Assembly (NCBI GenBank): GCA_016213845.1
Contig: JACQZN010000015.1
Location: 62,001 to 126,000 of the forward strand
Source: Candidatus Wallbacteria bacterium
GTDB lineage: Bacteria > Muiribacteriota > UBA6191 > JACPRK01
Direction of reading: 5' to 3'
Length of the DNA: 64,000 nucleotides
The stretch's first letter is position 1; the number at the start of each line of letters is the position of its first letter. Shown piece by piece: positions 1 through 9,100 of this stretch. The notes below the pieces were generated by a model. It saw only the letters and a list, made by a program, of their open reading frames with translations, ran no database searches and had not been told where the DNA came from. The position numbers were made by a program, and so were the translations under genes.

Positions 1-957
1 GACTGGTTCGGCTGCGTCACGACCTCTTCGGCGTACTTCGAGCGACTGCGCCAGACCGGGGTGGGAGTATCGCTGTTCAATCCGGTCAGCCTGTTGCGGG
101 CGCACTATCTCTGGCCGTTGCGCGACCATCGCAAGATCCTCGTCTGTGACGGCCGGGTTGCCTTCACGGGCAGCTTGAACATCGGCAACGAGTTCTGCGG
201 CTACGACACGGACGGTATCGGCTGGCACGAGGTGCACGTGCGCATCGAGGGCCCGGCCGCAGCGGAGCTGGAACGGCTGTTCGACGAGACCTGGGAGACC
301 GCGGTCCTGGGCCGTCCCTGGTACCGCCCGCCGCCGCCGCGGGAGCTGCTGAGGCGCCTCTGGACCGCCGCACGCCGCCAGCCTCCGCGGAGCGATGCGT
401 GGTCCGACGGTGGCCAGCTGCGCATCCTGCGCTCGGGGACCTGGCGCGACGGGCGCACCATCTCGCGCGTCTACGAGGGACTGCTGAAGCGCGCGCGCCA
501 TCGCGTCACCATCATGAATCCGTACTTCATCCCGGGCCGCCGGTTCCTGCGCGCGCTCAAGGCGGCGTGCCGGCGCGGCGTGCGCGTTCGGCTGATGTCG
601 AGCGCCAGCACGGACGTGCCCCCGGCCTGGTACGCCAGCCGCAACCTCTACGCGCGACTGTTGCAGTGGGGCGTCGAGATCTGGCTCTGGCGCGGGGCGC
701 ACCTGCACTCCAAGGTCGTGGTCGTGGACGAATCGTGGGCGGCGATCGGCTCCTACAACTTCGACAATTTCAGTCTGCTGAGGAACCTGGAGGTCGTGGT
801 CTCGGTCAGCAATCGCACGGTGGCCGCGAGCCTGGAGGAAACCTTCGAGAGGGAAAAACCCTTGTGTACACGGCTGGAGCTTCCGGCCTGGAAGCGGCGC
901 TCGCTGGCGCAGAAGCTGCTCGAGCGCCTCGCTTACCTTCTGCGCTACTGGCTATGA
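1..957 (+). CDS. Phospholipase D family protein, cardiolipin synthase-like (5' end outside window)
   Basis: The reading frame is open from base 1, so the gene starts upstream of the window. Both PLD signatures are visible: HRKILVCDG followed by GSLNIG in the first half, and HSKVVVVD followed by GSYNFD in the second. These HxKx4D motifs build the single active site of PLD-superfamily enzymes, which in bacteria transfer phosphatidyl groups (cardiolipin synthase) or hydrolyse phosphodiesters. The spacing of two motifs in one chain fits cardiolipin synthase. The N-terminal membrane segments usual for Cls are not in the window, so the substrate is not settled. The stop codon overlaps the start of the next gene (ATGA), suggesting translational coupling. 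Confidence 0.85.
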   Translation, partial: DWFGCVTTSSAYFERLRQTGVGVSLFNPVSLLRAHYLWPLRDHRKILVCDGRVAFTGSLNIGNEFCGYDTDGIGWHEVHVRIEGPAAAELERLFDETWETAVLGRPWYRPPPPRELLRRLWTAARRQPPRSDAWSDGGQLRILRSGTWRDGRTISRVYEGLLKRARHRVTIMNPYFIPGRRFLRALKAACRRGVRVRLMSSASTDVPPAWYASRNLYARLLQWGVEIWLWRGAHLHSKVVVVDESWAAIGSYNFDNFSLLRNLEVVVSVSNRTVAASLEETFEREKPLCTRLELPAWKRRSLAQKLLERLAYLLRYWL

Positions 958-1211
958 TCACGACCATGCCCTCCTCGCCCGCATCGTCCCGCGACGGCCA
1001 CATCGGCCCCGTCCGGCTCGTCACGGGCTGGCTCCTCATCGGCCTCGGAATCCTGGGGCTCTTCCTCCCGTTCCTGCAGGGCATCGCGCTCATCGTAGCC
1101 GGAGCCGCGCTCCTGGGCCGCGACAGCCCGCCGGGCAAGCTGGTCCGCAATTGGCGCGCGGCGTACCTGAAGCGCCGGCGGCGAGCCGGCCGGCCCTCAC
1201 CTGGGCAGTAA
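954..1211 (+). CDS. Small two-helix membrane protein, PGPGW-like
   Basis: An 85-residue protein whose ATG overlaps the stop of the upstream PLD gene. A second in-frame ATG lies at 966. A hydrophobic stretch around residues 22-50 (VTGWLLIGLGILGLFLPFLQ, then GIALIVAGAALLG) is followed by a basic tail rich in Arg and Lys. This glycine/proline turn between two short helices resembles the family of small putative transmembrane proteins called PGPGW, whose function is unknown. Coupling to a phospholipid enzyme hints at a membrane role. The last 15 bases overlap the end of the convergent kinase gene. Confidence 0.6.
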   Translation: MITTMPSSPASSRDGHIGPVRLVTGWLLIGLGILGLFLPFLQGIALIVAGAALLGRDSPPGKLVRNWRAAYLKRRRRAGRPSPGQ

Positions 1212-3452
1212 GCTCGCCAGAGCGGCTTGCGCGGCGCGGTTACCTGGCTCTCGCGCCAGCACGGTCTGGAGGTCGGCGCGTGCCCGGGGCAGCTCGCCGG
1301 CCCGCCGGTAGATGGCGGAGCGATCGAGCAGCCAGGAGATGGGCGGCGGCTTGCCAGGGCCGTCCGTCGTCTTCGGAGTGGGCTCGGCGGAGCCCGGACC
1401 CGGCTGGGGGTCCTCGACGAAAGCCGCCGTGACAGCCTGGACGGCCAGTCGCATCGCGGGGTGACCGCGCTCGCGCCCCCTGGGGACACCCTCCGCCAGT
1501 GTCCGCCCCAGCTCCCACCAGTACTTGCGAGCCCGCCCGCTCAGTAGACAGGCAAGAGCCAGGCTCCGTTCGGCGTCGGACTGTCGCCGGAAGTCGCGAT
1601 AGCCGCACCCCAGGTCGTACCAGATGTTGCCTTCGACCGGCCAGAGCTCGAGCGAACGGTTGAAACACTCGAACTCTCGGTGCCGGATCGATTCGGGGTC
1701 CTCGTCCGTCGGGGAGAGGAACTCGAGACCGGCCCCGGCCGCCACGAGCCCCCGGGAAACGTACGTGATGTAGTGGAGCGCGACGGCCTTCTTCCAGAGC
1801 GCCTCCCAGCTCTTCGGGTCGACCTGGGCGGCCTGTTCGCACCCCTTGAGGGCGTCGCCGTACTTGCCGGCCTGGAAGGCGGTCTTGGCATCCTCGATCA
1901 GCCGCTTGACCCGTGCCGAGGCCTCTGGGGACAGCTCCGGCAGTTGGGCTGGACGAGGCAGCGCGATGGAAGCTCCGCTGCGCCGCCGGACGCGCAGCAC
2001 GCCCGACGAGCGCCCGGCGCGGGAACCGGCGCCTTCGAGCAAGAAGCGGTTGTTACCGTCCAGCAGGAGAGAGACCGGCAGCCTGCCGGCCGAGGAGCGC
2101 CCGTTCACTTCGAGGAGGGCGGGCGCCGGCTCGAGCCGCTCGAAACTCAAACTTGCGCTCTCGATCTCGGCGGCGGCGACCAGGGCGACCTCGACGGTGA
2201 AACGGCGGGCCGGAAGCTCGCGAGTCAGAGAGGCGATCAGCTCGGTTTCGCCGAGCAGCCGGGCGCGCAGCGTCTTCTGGGCCTCCAGGCGCTCGGGGGC
2301 CAGACGAGGAGCCCGGTTCGTATCGGCGTCACCGGGTCGCGGCGCCGGGAGAGCACCCACGGCCGACTGCGGGATGCGCCAGAGGAACGTTCGGCAAAGC
2401 ACCACGGCCAGGACCAGCCAGCAGATCCCCGAGAGGACGAAGAGCCAGAGGCGAACGCGGTTTTCCGGCAAAGTCGTCAGCGAAGTGAGCGTGCTGACGT
2501 GCTCCTGAGGTCGCGTGCGGGAGGGCTTCCGCGGCAGCTCCAGTGGTCCGGCGGCGCGCGTAGGAGATCCGCCGGGCAACTCGGATTCGGACATGGGGCG
2601 GGTCGCGGCTGCGCGGTACCCGGAGCCCGAACGCGCCTGGAGCAGCCCCTCCAGCGCCCCGCGCATCCCGGACGCACAGGCGAAGCGCTTCCCGGGCGCC
2701 GGGTCCATCGCGCGGCGCAGGAACTCCGCCAGCATCGGGTCGAAGACGTCGGCGGCGCGCTCGAATGGCTTCTCGGGATCGAGCGGCGTCCCCTTCATCA
2801 TCCCGAGAATCTCCTCGGAGCAGTAGGGGACGCGACCGGAGAGGAGCTCGTAGAACATCACGCCCGCCTGGTAGAGGTCCCCGCGAGCGTCGGTTTCGGC
2901 AGCGTGGACCATCTCCGGCGGGCAGTAGGGGAGCGTTCCCAGGAGCACGCCGTCGCGGGTGACGCGGGTGGCCTCGCGTTCCCGCGCCAGCCCGAAATCC
3001 CCGAGGAGGATGTCGCCGGATGGCTGCAGCAGCACGTTGGCCGGCTTGATGTCGCGGTGCAGGACGCCTAGGGAGTGGACGGTCTCGAGCGCGTCCAGAA
3101 GCTGCGCCATGACTCGGAAGGCGTCGGCCCTGGGCAGCGGGCCCTCGGCCTTCAGCCGCTGGTCCAGCGAGCGGCCCTCGGCGTACTCCATCGAATAGTA
3201 GAGGTCCGCGCCGTCCTCGCCGAAATCGTAGAGCCGGACGATGTGCGGATGGGCCAGCCGAGCCAGCGCCCGGGCCTCGCGCTGGAAGCGCTTGCGCTCC
3301 TCGGAGCCCGAGCGCCCGCCGACAGTCACGACCTTGAGGGCGACCTCACGGTCCAGCCCCTCCTGCACGGCGCGATAGACTGCCCCCGAGCCGCCCGCGC
3401 CGAGGAACTGGAGGATCTTGTACCCTTTGAAGCTGCCGCCGACTTCGATCAT
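1197..3452 (-). CDS. Membrane-anchored Ser/Thr protein kinase with C-terminal TPR region
   Basis: A 751-residue Hanks-type kinase. The kinase domain fills about residues 8-270: glycine loop LGAGGSGAVY, ATP-binding lysine in VALKVV, catalytic HRDIKPANV, DFGLAR and the APE-like CPPEM. A Pro/Arg-rich linker leads to one transmembrane helix near 335-360 (LWLFVLSGICWLVLAVVL), then an extracytoplasmic region ending in TPR-like helices (KTAFQAGKYGDALKGCEQAA and later repeats). This is the usual layout of bacterial receptor-like kinases that phosphorylate Ser/Thr in cytoplasmic partners. No partner is evident; neighbours are a convergent small membrane gene and a divergent methyltransferase. Confidence 0.9.
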   Translation of the reverse strand: MIEVGGSFKGYKILQFLGAGGSGAVYRAVQEGLDREVALKVVTVGGRSGSEERKRFQREARALARLAHPHIVRLYDFGEDGADLYYSMEYAEGRSLDQRLKAEGPLPRADAFRVMAQLLDALETVHSLGVLHRDIKPANVLLQPSGDILLGDFGLAREREATRVTRDGVLLGTLPYCPPEMVHAAETDARGDLYQAGVMFYELLSGRVPYCSEEILGMMKGTPLDPEKPFERAADVFDPMLAEFLRRAMDPAPGKRFACASGMRGALEGLLQARSGSGYRAAATRPMSESELPGGSPTRAAGPLELPRKPSRTRPQEHVSTLTSLTTLPENRVRLWLFVLSGICWLVLAVVLCRTFLWRIPQSAVGALPAPRPGDADTNRAPRLAPERLEAQKTLRARLLGETELIASLTRELPARRFTVEVALVAAAEIESASLSFERLEPAPALLEVNGRSSAGRLPVSLLLDGNNRFLLEGAGSRAGRSSGVLRVRRRSGASIALPRPAQLPELSPEASARVKRLIEDAKTAFQAGKYGDALKGCEQAAQVDPKSWEALWKKAVALHYITYVSRGLVAAGAGLEFLSPTDEDPESIRHREFECFNRSLELWPVEGNIWYDLGCGYRDFRRQSDAERSLALACLLSGRARKYWWELGRTLAEGVPRGRERGHPAMRLAVQAVTAAFVEDPQPGPGSAEPTPKTTDGPGKPPPISWLLDRSAIYRRAGELPRARADLQTVLAREPGNRAAQAALASLLPR

Positions 3453-3512
3453 GGTCGCAAGCGCGCCCCCGGACCGGCGCTGTCATGGTGAATGTATCAG
3501 GGCGGGAGTGGA

Positions 3513-3552
3513 TTCAGAATCGAGAATCGAGAATCGAGAATTGAGAATCGAG
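3513..3552. repeat. Heptamer tandem array, locus 1 (GAATCGA units)
   Basis: About five near-perfect tandem copies of a 7-base unit (GAATCGA in one phase), one with a C-to-T change, between the divergent kinase and methyltransferase genes. It is immediately followed by the ribosome binding site of the methyltransferase. It is the only one of the eight loci with no visible right-hand pyrimidine array. Confidence 0.85.
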
Positions 3553-3569
3553 GAGGAGGGGGAGCGAGC

Positions 3570-4505
3570 GTGAAGAGGTGCGCGGCGTGCTCGGGGGAGG
3601 CGTATGGGGAGCGAAGGGTCGAGGCGCTCGGCGGGGGGGCGGGGCCGGCGATGAGGCTTGGGCTGGTGGAGTGTCGGCGTTGCGGGCTGGTGCGGTTGGT
3701 GCCCAGGATGAGCGACGAGGAGCGGGCGAGCTACATGGCGGCCTTCGATCGTATGCGCCAGGCAGGGCTGTCGGAGAAGGATCTGCGCAAGGCGACACGC
3801 TTCTTCTCGGAACGGGCCGACCTTTTTGCCGGATTGGAGCGCGGGCGAGTACTGGACGTGGGGTGCGGGCCGGGCTACTTCCTGGCGGTGATGCGCGAGC
3901 GGGGGTGGGAGGCCGAGGGGCTGGAGCCATTCCCGGCCTCGGTCGAGGACGCTGGAAGACGGCCCGGAGTGCAGGTCCACGCGGTGACGCTGGAGCAGTT
4001 CCAGCCAGCGAAGAGCTTCGATCTGATCACGCTGTGGCATGTGTTCGAACACGTGCCCGATCCGCTTGGGGCGCTGGCGAGGTGCCGGGAGCTTCTCCAC
4101 CCTGGCGGCACGCTCTTCCTGGAGGTCCCGAACCTCGACGGGCTCGAGGCGCGGCTTTCGGGCGGCTACTGGGCGGGGTTTCTCGACCCGACGCACCGCT
4201 GGATGTACCGGCGGAGGTCGCTGGAGATTCTGGCCGAGCGCGCGGGTTTCGCGCTGGCCCGGTGCGAGGCGGTCGGCTCGGCCTCGGACTGGTACGGTTT
4301 CAAGCAGGGTCTGCGGGGACGGCTCTGGCAGCGCGGCTACGTTGCGGGCAAGAGCAGCGGCGGCGGAGGCGGGCCAGGCCCGTTGCGGGCGCTGCTGGGC
4401 CATCTGGCGGCGTTTTATCCGGTTCCGATGGCGCTGGCGCAGGCGGCCCGGCTCTTTGGTCTGGGGAGCGTCCTGCGCGCCTGGCTGAACCCGAAGTTGC
4501 CCTGA
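3570..4505 (+). CDS. Class I SAM-dependent methyltransferase with N-terminal zinc-ribbon-like segment
   Basis: The open frame runs back to 3492, but those codons only translate the heptamer array (RIENRESRIENR). GTG at 3570 has AGGAGG about 14 bases upstream and begins VKRCAAC, so I take it as the start. Two CxxC pairs (CAAC near residue 5, CRRC near 40) form a zinc-ribbon-like knuckle. The SAM-binding motif I is VLDVGCGPGYF near residue 90, with an acidic residue closing strand 2 in EGLEPF and WHVFEHV as the motif IV/post region. This layout is common in methyltransferases of surface-sugar or secondary-metabolite pathways. The adjacent glycosyltransferase supports a glycan role, but the substrate is unknown. 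Confidence 0.8.
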   Translation: MKRCAACSGEAYGERRVEALGGGAGPAMRLGLVECRRCGLVRLVPRMSDEERASYMAAFDRMRQAGLSEKDLRKATRFFSERADLFAGLERGRVLDVGCGPGYFLAVMRERGWEAEGLEPFPASVEDAGRRPGVQVHAVTLEQFQPAKSFDLITLWHVFEHVPDPLGALARCRELLHPGGTLFLEVPNLDGLEARLSGGYWAGFLDPTHRWMYRRRSLEILAERAGFALARCEAVGSASDWYGFKQGLRGRLWQRGYVAGKSSGGGGGPGPLRALLGHLAAFYPVPMALAQAARLFGLGSVLRAWLNPKLP

Positions 4506-4610
4506 AAACGGGCATGCTCGATTTTGCGGCTTGTCATGACGGCGTGCTCATGGTATCCTTTCGCGCTTTTCTTCCACGACCCGAGGGGCGACGGTCCACA
4601 GGAGGACTGC

Positions 4611-5654
4611 TTGATCGAGCAAGCGGCGACGCCGAAAGTCAGTTTCGTGGTCACCAACTACAACGGCAGGCGTAATCTCGAGCGCTGCATGCCATTCATT
4701 TTGGCGGCGGCGGAGTACCGGGGATTGGCCGATGAGGTCATCGTGGTGGACGACTGCAGCACCGACGGCAGCGTCGAGTTCTTGGCCGAGGCGTTTCCGA
4801 CAGTCCGTGTCATTGCGTTGACGGAGCGCTCCAGCTTTCTGGGGGCGGCCAACGAGGGGTTCCGGCAAGCCCGGAACCGCTACGTCGCGCTGCTCTCCAA
4901 CGACATGGCGCCGGAGCGTGACTTTCTGGGCAGGCTTCTGGGCCACTTCGAACGCTCCGAGGTGTTCGTGGCGCACGCGTCTCTGGTCAGCCCTAGCGGG
5001 CGCGTGGAGAGCGAGCGCAGCGTCGGGCGCTTCCTTTTCGGCAATCTCAAGATGCTCAACACGGCCAGCCGGGATCGGGGCCTGGCAAGGCTGCTGCTTT
5101 CGAGCGAGCGGGTCTCGCGCTACTCGCTGTTTTCCGGTGCATGCGGCGTCTTCGACCGCGACAAGTTCCTGGCGCTGGGAGGTCTCGACCCGATCTATCT
5201 CCCCTTCTACTGGGAGGACGCGGACCTCTGCTACCGGGCCTGGAGGCGGGGCTGGAAGACGGTCAGCGAGCCCGGCTGCCGCGTCGTGCACTTTCACGAG
5301 GAGCTGGGGACGATCCGCAACAACTTCGATCGCGAGTACGTGCGCACCGTCGAGCGCCGCAATCGATTCCTGTTCCTCTGGAGCAACATCGACAGCCCGG
5401 CACACCTGGCCGCCCACGCGGCCTACCTGGCGGTGAACCTGGCGTTCAGCGTCTTCTGCGGGCGCTTCTCGTTCTATCGCAGCTTCTTCGGGAGTGTGCG
5501 ACGCCTGCCGCAGGTGCTGGAGCGCCGCCGCCGGCGAGCGGAGGCCCGATTGAGCGATCGCGAAATTTTCGCGCAAGTCCTTGGCGAACGGCCTGCGGAC
5601 TCGCTCACGCTGGCGCCGACGGCCGCGATGGCAGCACGACGCTCGGTGGCGTAG
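4611..5654 (+). CDS. Family 2 glycosyltransferase
   Basis: I place the start at TTG 4611, with GGAGG at 4601. The frame remains open to 4524, but that stretch overlaps no ribosome site and reads poorly. GT-A features are present: VSFVVTNYNG at the N-terminus, the nucleotide-binding VIVVDDCSTDGS, AANEGFRQAR, a DxD-like LLSNDMAP, and the acceptor-loop WEDADLCYR near residue 230. A short hydrophobic segment near residues 270-295 may attach it to the membrane. Such enzymes transfer sugars from nucleotide donors to lipid- or polysaccharide-linked acceptors on the cytoplasmic face. It lies about 105 bases after the methyltransferase in the same direction, likely one surface-glycan pair. Confidence 0.85.
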   Translation: MIEQAATPKVSFVVTNYNGRRNLERCMPFILAAAEYRGLADEVIVVDDCSTDGSVEFLAEAFPTVRVIALTERSSFLGAANEGFRQARNRYVALLSNDMAPERDFLGRLLGHFERSEVFVAHASLVSPSGRVESERSVGRFLFGNLKMLNTASRDRGLARLLLSSERVSRYSLFSGACGVFDRDKFLALGGLDPIYLPFYWEDADLCYRAWRRGWKTVSEPGCRVVHFHEELGTIRNNFDREYVRTVERRNRFLFLWSNIDSPAHLAAHAAYLAVNLAFSVFCGRFSFYRSFFGSVRRLPQVLERRRRRAEARLSDREIFAQVLGERPADSLTLAPTAAMAARRSVA

Positions 5655-5694
5655 ATCTAGGCGAAGAGCCGGGGCTGAGCCCGCCTTCGCGGCG

Positions 5695-6045
5695 TCAGCG
5701 CAGCAGGTAGCGGGTGTAGGTGGCCTCGTCGAAACCGACGATGAGGGCACGGCCGACACGCGCGGCCGGAGCGCGCAGGTTGCCGGTGGGGCCGAGCAGC
5801 GCCTCGGCGAGGGCGTCGTCGTCGGGCGGAGCGGTGCGCATGTCGAAGCGCACGACACGCTTGCCCTTGCAGGCGACGACCTCATCGGCCTGACGGGCCA
5901 GCGCCAGGGCCTCGGCGCGGCCGATCGGCGACGTGCGCGCGTCGGCCTGTTCTCGGGGAGTGAGGCGGTTTTTCGCAAGAAACTCCTGCGATCGTCCGCA
6001 GCTGGTTCAGCCCTTTCGGTGGAGCATCCAGTCGAGCTTCGGCAT
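5695..6045 (-). CDS. Putative selenoprotein, ArsC/Spx-like thioredoxin-fold protein with UxxC motif (in-frame TGA at codon 13)
   Basis: From ATG 6045 the frame reads MPKLDWMLHRKG, then TGA (6009-6007), then 103 further sense codons ending in TGA at 5697. GGAGG sits 8 bases before the ATG, so initiation is well supported. Reading the TGA as selenocysteine gives RKG-U-TSCGRSQEFL, a UxxC redox motif in the place of the CxxC of ArsC/Spx proteins. The later GNLRAPAARVG and LIVGFDE resemble the arginine-proline strand and C-terminal region of that fold, and the total of 116 residues is the family size. Codon third positions stay GC-rich on both sides of the TGA. A stem-loop lies just downstream. 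The likely role is thiol/selenol redox chemistry. The alternative is a pseudogene with one nonsense mutation. Confidence 0.7.
5973..5991 (-). promoter_or_regulatory. SECIS-like stem-loop downstream of the in-frame TGA
   Basis: On the minus strand TCGCAG (5991-5986) pairs with TTGCGA (5978-5973) around the loop GAGTTTC. That is six pairs including one G-U. The loop begins about 21 bases after the TGA, inside the spacing typical of bacterial SECIS elements, and contains guanine. A competing hairpin, CTGCG with CGCAG (6001-5986), starts only six bases after the TGA. The two cannot form together. Confidence 0.45.
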
Positions 6046-6109
6046 GTGAGTGACCTCCCGGGTCCGTCCGTGCCGACCACGATACCAGAGCCCGGCTGCC
6101 GGAAAAGGC

Positions 6110-6138
6110 AGAGCCCGAGCCACTGGGGCTCGGGCTCT
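6110..6138 (-). terminator. Rho-independent-type terminator after the DUF11 gene
   Basis: A perfect 12-bp stem (6110-6121 with 6127-6138) with a 5-base loop lies 20 bases beyond the stop of the giant minus-strand gene. On the minus strand it is followed within four bases by TTTT. It separates that gene from the selenoprotein-like gene. Confidence 0.6.
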
Positions 6139-6158
6139 GTCCTAGGTGTGCGGACCGC

Positions 6159-9100
6159 TCAGAACCGGGTCAGCTTGAAGTCGACGCGGACGACGGGGCC
6201 CTTCGCCGTGTAGTGGCCGGCGGAGAGATCCGGGTCGTCGAAGCCGGCGAAGTTGTAACCGCCGGCAACACGCACGTTCTTGACGACTTCGTAGCCGAGC
6301 TCGATGCCGTAGCTCTCCAGCGTTTCGTTGGTCGACGCCTGATCGAGCCGCCGGCCTTCGACGGCGATGTCGAACCTGGGCGCGATCTCGACGCCGACGC
6401 GCAACGCCTCCAGGTCGCTTCGGACCGATGTCAGGATTCCGCCCGACCGGTCCTCGGCGTACTTGGCCGCGCGCCGGACATCGACGAAGATGCCGTCGAG
6501 CGGTCGCAGGTGGACGTCGAGGCTGACGATGTCGGCCTCCCCGTCGAGCGGTACACCGCCCAGCCCGCTCAGCTCGTCGCGCTTGCGGTACTGCAGCAAG
6601 GCGTCGAAGATGTCGGTCCAGGTCGGCCGGTAAGCCCACGCCAGGATGGTGTCGAAGCGCTCGCGATTGCGGAAGAGCGTTCCGGCGCCGGTCGTGTCGG
6701 TGTACTGGAGCTTGCCAAGGAGGCTGTGGCCCGCCGCCACGTGGTAGCCGATGCCGAGCTCGAAGAGGTCGGCCAGACCTGCGCTGCCGAAGCGGCGCTC
6801 GTAGCGTGCCGAGGCGTTCTTGTCCTCGCCGGGCGGCGTGTAGGAGAGCGCCAGCCCGATGGCGTGGAAGTCCGTCGGGGCGTCGCCGCTGATCTGGTTG
6901 GCGTTCTCGTAGGAGACGCTGGCGCCCAGATCGCGCGAGAGCTGCCTTCGGGTCTTCACGCCATAGGAGGCGAAGTTCTCCAGCCCGCGCTCCTGCTCCT
7001 GCATGGTGTAGCGCGAGTAGGCGAACGTGTCGGTATCGAGCCGCGTCTCGACACCCAGGCTGCCGAGGGCGCGATCGAAGGCGCCGAAGTTCTCGAGCCT
7101 TCCGGCCGCGACGAGGGCCGTGTCCTGGGTGAGCGAGTAGCGGGCCGACAGCGTGTTGGCCGAGGGGTAGGTCGCGTCTGCGCCGGAGAGCGGCTGCTCG
7201 TGGTCGGCCCGGACGCTGAACCGGTTGCTGGTCTTCTTCTCGAGTCCGACCCGCCCGATCCAGTTGGACGCGGAAGGCGCGGTGCCTGCCGGGAACTGGG
7301 AGAGGGCCGGGAAGTCGTTGAAGGAGCGCGGGTTGGCGAGCTGGCCGGGAGGCGTGAGACCCTGCTGCAGGGTACGATCCAGCTTCTCGACGCCGGCGCT
7401 CAGCGAGAGGTCGGTGTCGAGCTTGTGGACGGCCTCGAGGGCCAGACCCTCGCTCTCCTCGCCGCGCACCGAGTTGTGACGCTTGGTGTACGACGCCTGG
7501 TAGCGGGTGTCCTCGTTCGGCTTGCCGTGCAGGGTGAGGCCGAAGCGCTCTTCGCCCGGATCGCCGACCTGGTTGGACAGGTTGCGGTACGTGGGGTCGA
7601 GGTTCCTGTAGATGGCGTCGAGCTGCCAGACCTTGTCGATCTTGCCGGACAAGTGCAACCGGTAGCCTTCGCCACGGCCCGCGGTGAACGAATCGGTCTC
7701 GGCCCACTCGCCGCGCAGCGTGAAGGCGCCGAGCTCGAGTGCGGCGTCCAAGCCCGACAGGTCGAAGTTCTCCTGCCGGTCGTCCTCGCTGATGCGCGTG
7801 CCGCCCAACGTCAAGGTGTCTGCGATGCGGACCCGGCCGCGACCGCCGAACACCTTCTGCTTCGGAGCGCCCGCGCCCGGCCGGACTTCATAGTGAGCCA
7901 CGATGAAGACCGGCTCGAAGGCAGCCGTCTCGTAGGGGACCGGCTCCTTGAACAGGATGGTTCCCTCGAAGTAGTTGATGGTGTAGTCGACGTTGCGAAC
8001 GAGGGTGCGGGCCTCGCGTACCACTTCGATGAAGCGGCGGTCGCGCACCTCGAGGCGGAGCTGCTCAGAGCCGATCAGCACGCTGGTCGCCGAGAGGAAG
8101 TAGGGTCCGGAGTTACCGCCGCCGCGGATGATGTCGCGGACCTGCCGTTGGTCGCTCTCGGAGGCTATGACGGCGATGTCGAAGTCCTCCGTGTGCTTCT
8201 CGGCCTTCAAGCCGGTGAAGCGCCGGTTGTAGGCTGCCAGCTCGTTGTCCTGGAACGCCGTGTGGTAGTCGCCCCAGAGCAGGTAGTCCTCATCCTTCTC
8301 CAACTTGAAGTAGACCTTGCTGGCGCTCTGGGCGTCGCGGTCGACCCGGCTCGAATCACCGTACATCGGGTAGAACCGGTCGACGTCGATGTCGCGGAAG
8401 ATGCGCTGGCGGGTGTCCTTGGCGGTGTCGAGAGCGAAGGTCAACAGGTAGTCGTCCATCACACGGCCTTTTGCGAAGAACGCCGCGCGAGAGCGATCGT
8501 AGTTGCCCGGCTCGAGGTCGCGCAGATCGGCGAAGCCGTCGGGCGTGCCTCGAGTCGTGCGACGGCCCAGCTCGAAGCTGCCGGTACCGAAGACAATCGG
8601 GTCTCGCAGGTCGGCGCCAAAACGCAGCATGCGGGTCGCATGGGCACCTTCGCAGACCGCGGAGACCTCGAAGGCGCCGGTTTGCAGGCCGGGCTCGAGC
8701 TCGACGGTCGCGTAACCGTCGTGCACGGGTACCTGCAAGCCGTCCGTCTCGGGATCGGCGTCGCGAGTGGTGGCCACGACGCCCGAGAGCTGCACGGTGA
8801 CGAGCTTGCCGTCAGCCGCAGGCTTTCCGTCGCGATCCTTCACCTGCACGTGGAACTTGCCGGCGTGCTTGCCGTCGGCGATGAGGCCGTTGGCATCAGT
8901 GAGGATCGCTATCTGGGTCGCGGCGCCCGGACCGGTGGGGACGAGCGCGGAGGGCATCAGCGGCTCGGCACCGGCCACGCCGGGAGAACCGAGCGGGGCC
9001 ACGCGGACGGCCGTGGAGGCAACCGCGTTGCCGGGCGCCGGCGCGCCGCCGGTGAGGCCAGAGGGTGCCGCGGTGCCTACCGTCGGAGCAGAGGCTGCGG

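Noticed and set aside
4524-4610. Earlier start for the glycosyltransferase at 4524
   Set aside because: The extra 29 residues have no conserved features, and GGAGG sits at the right distance before TTG 4611.
5695-6045. A frameshift rather than a readthrough TGA in the ArsC-like gene
   Set aside because: The frame before and after the TGA is the same and both parts fit the family without any inserted or deleted base.
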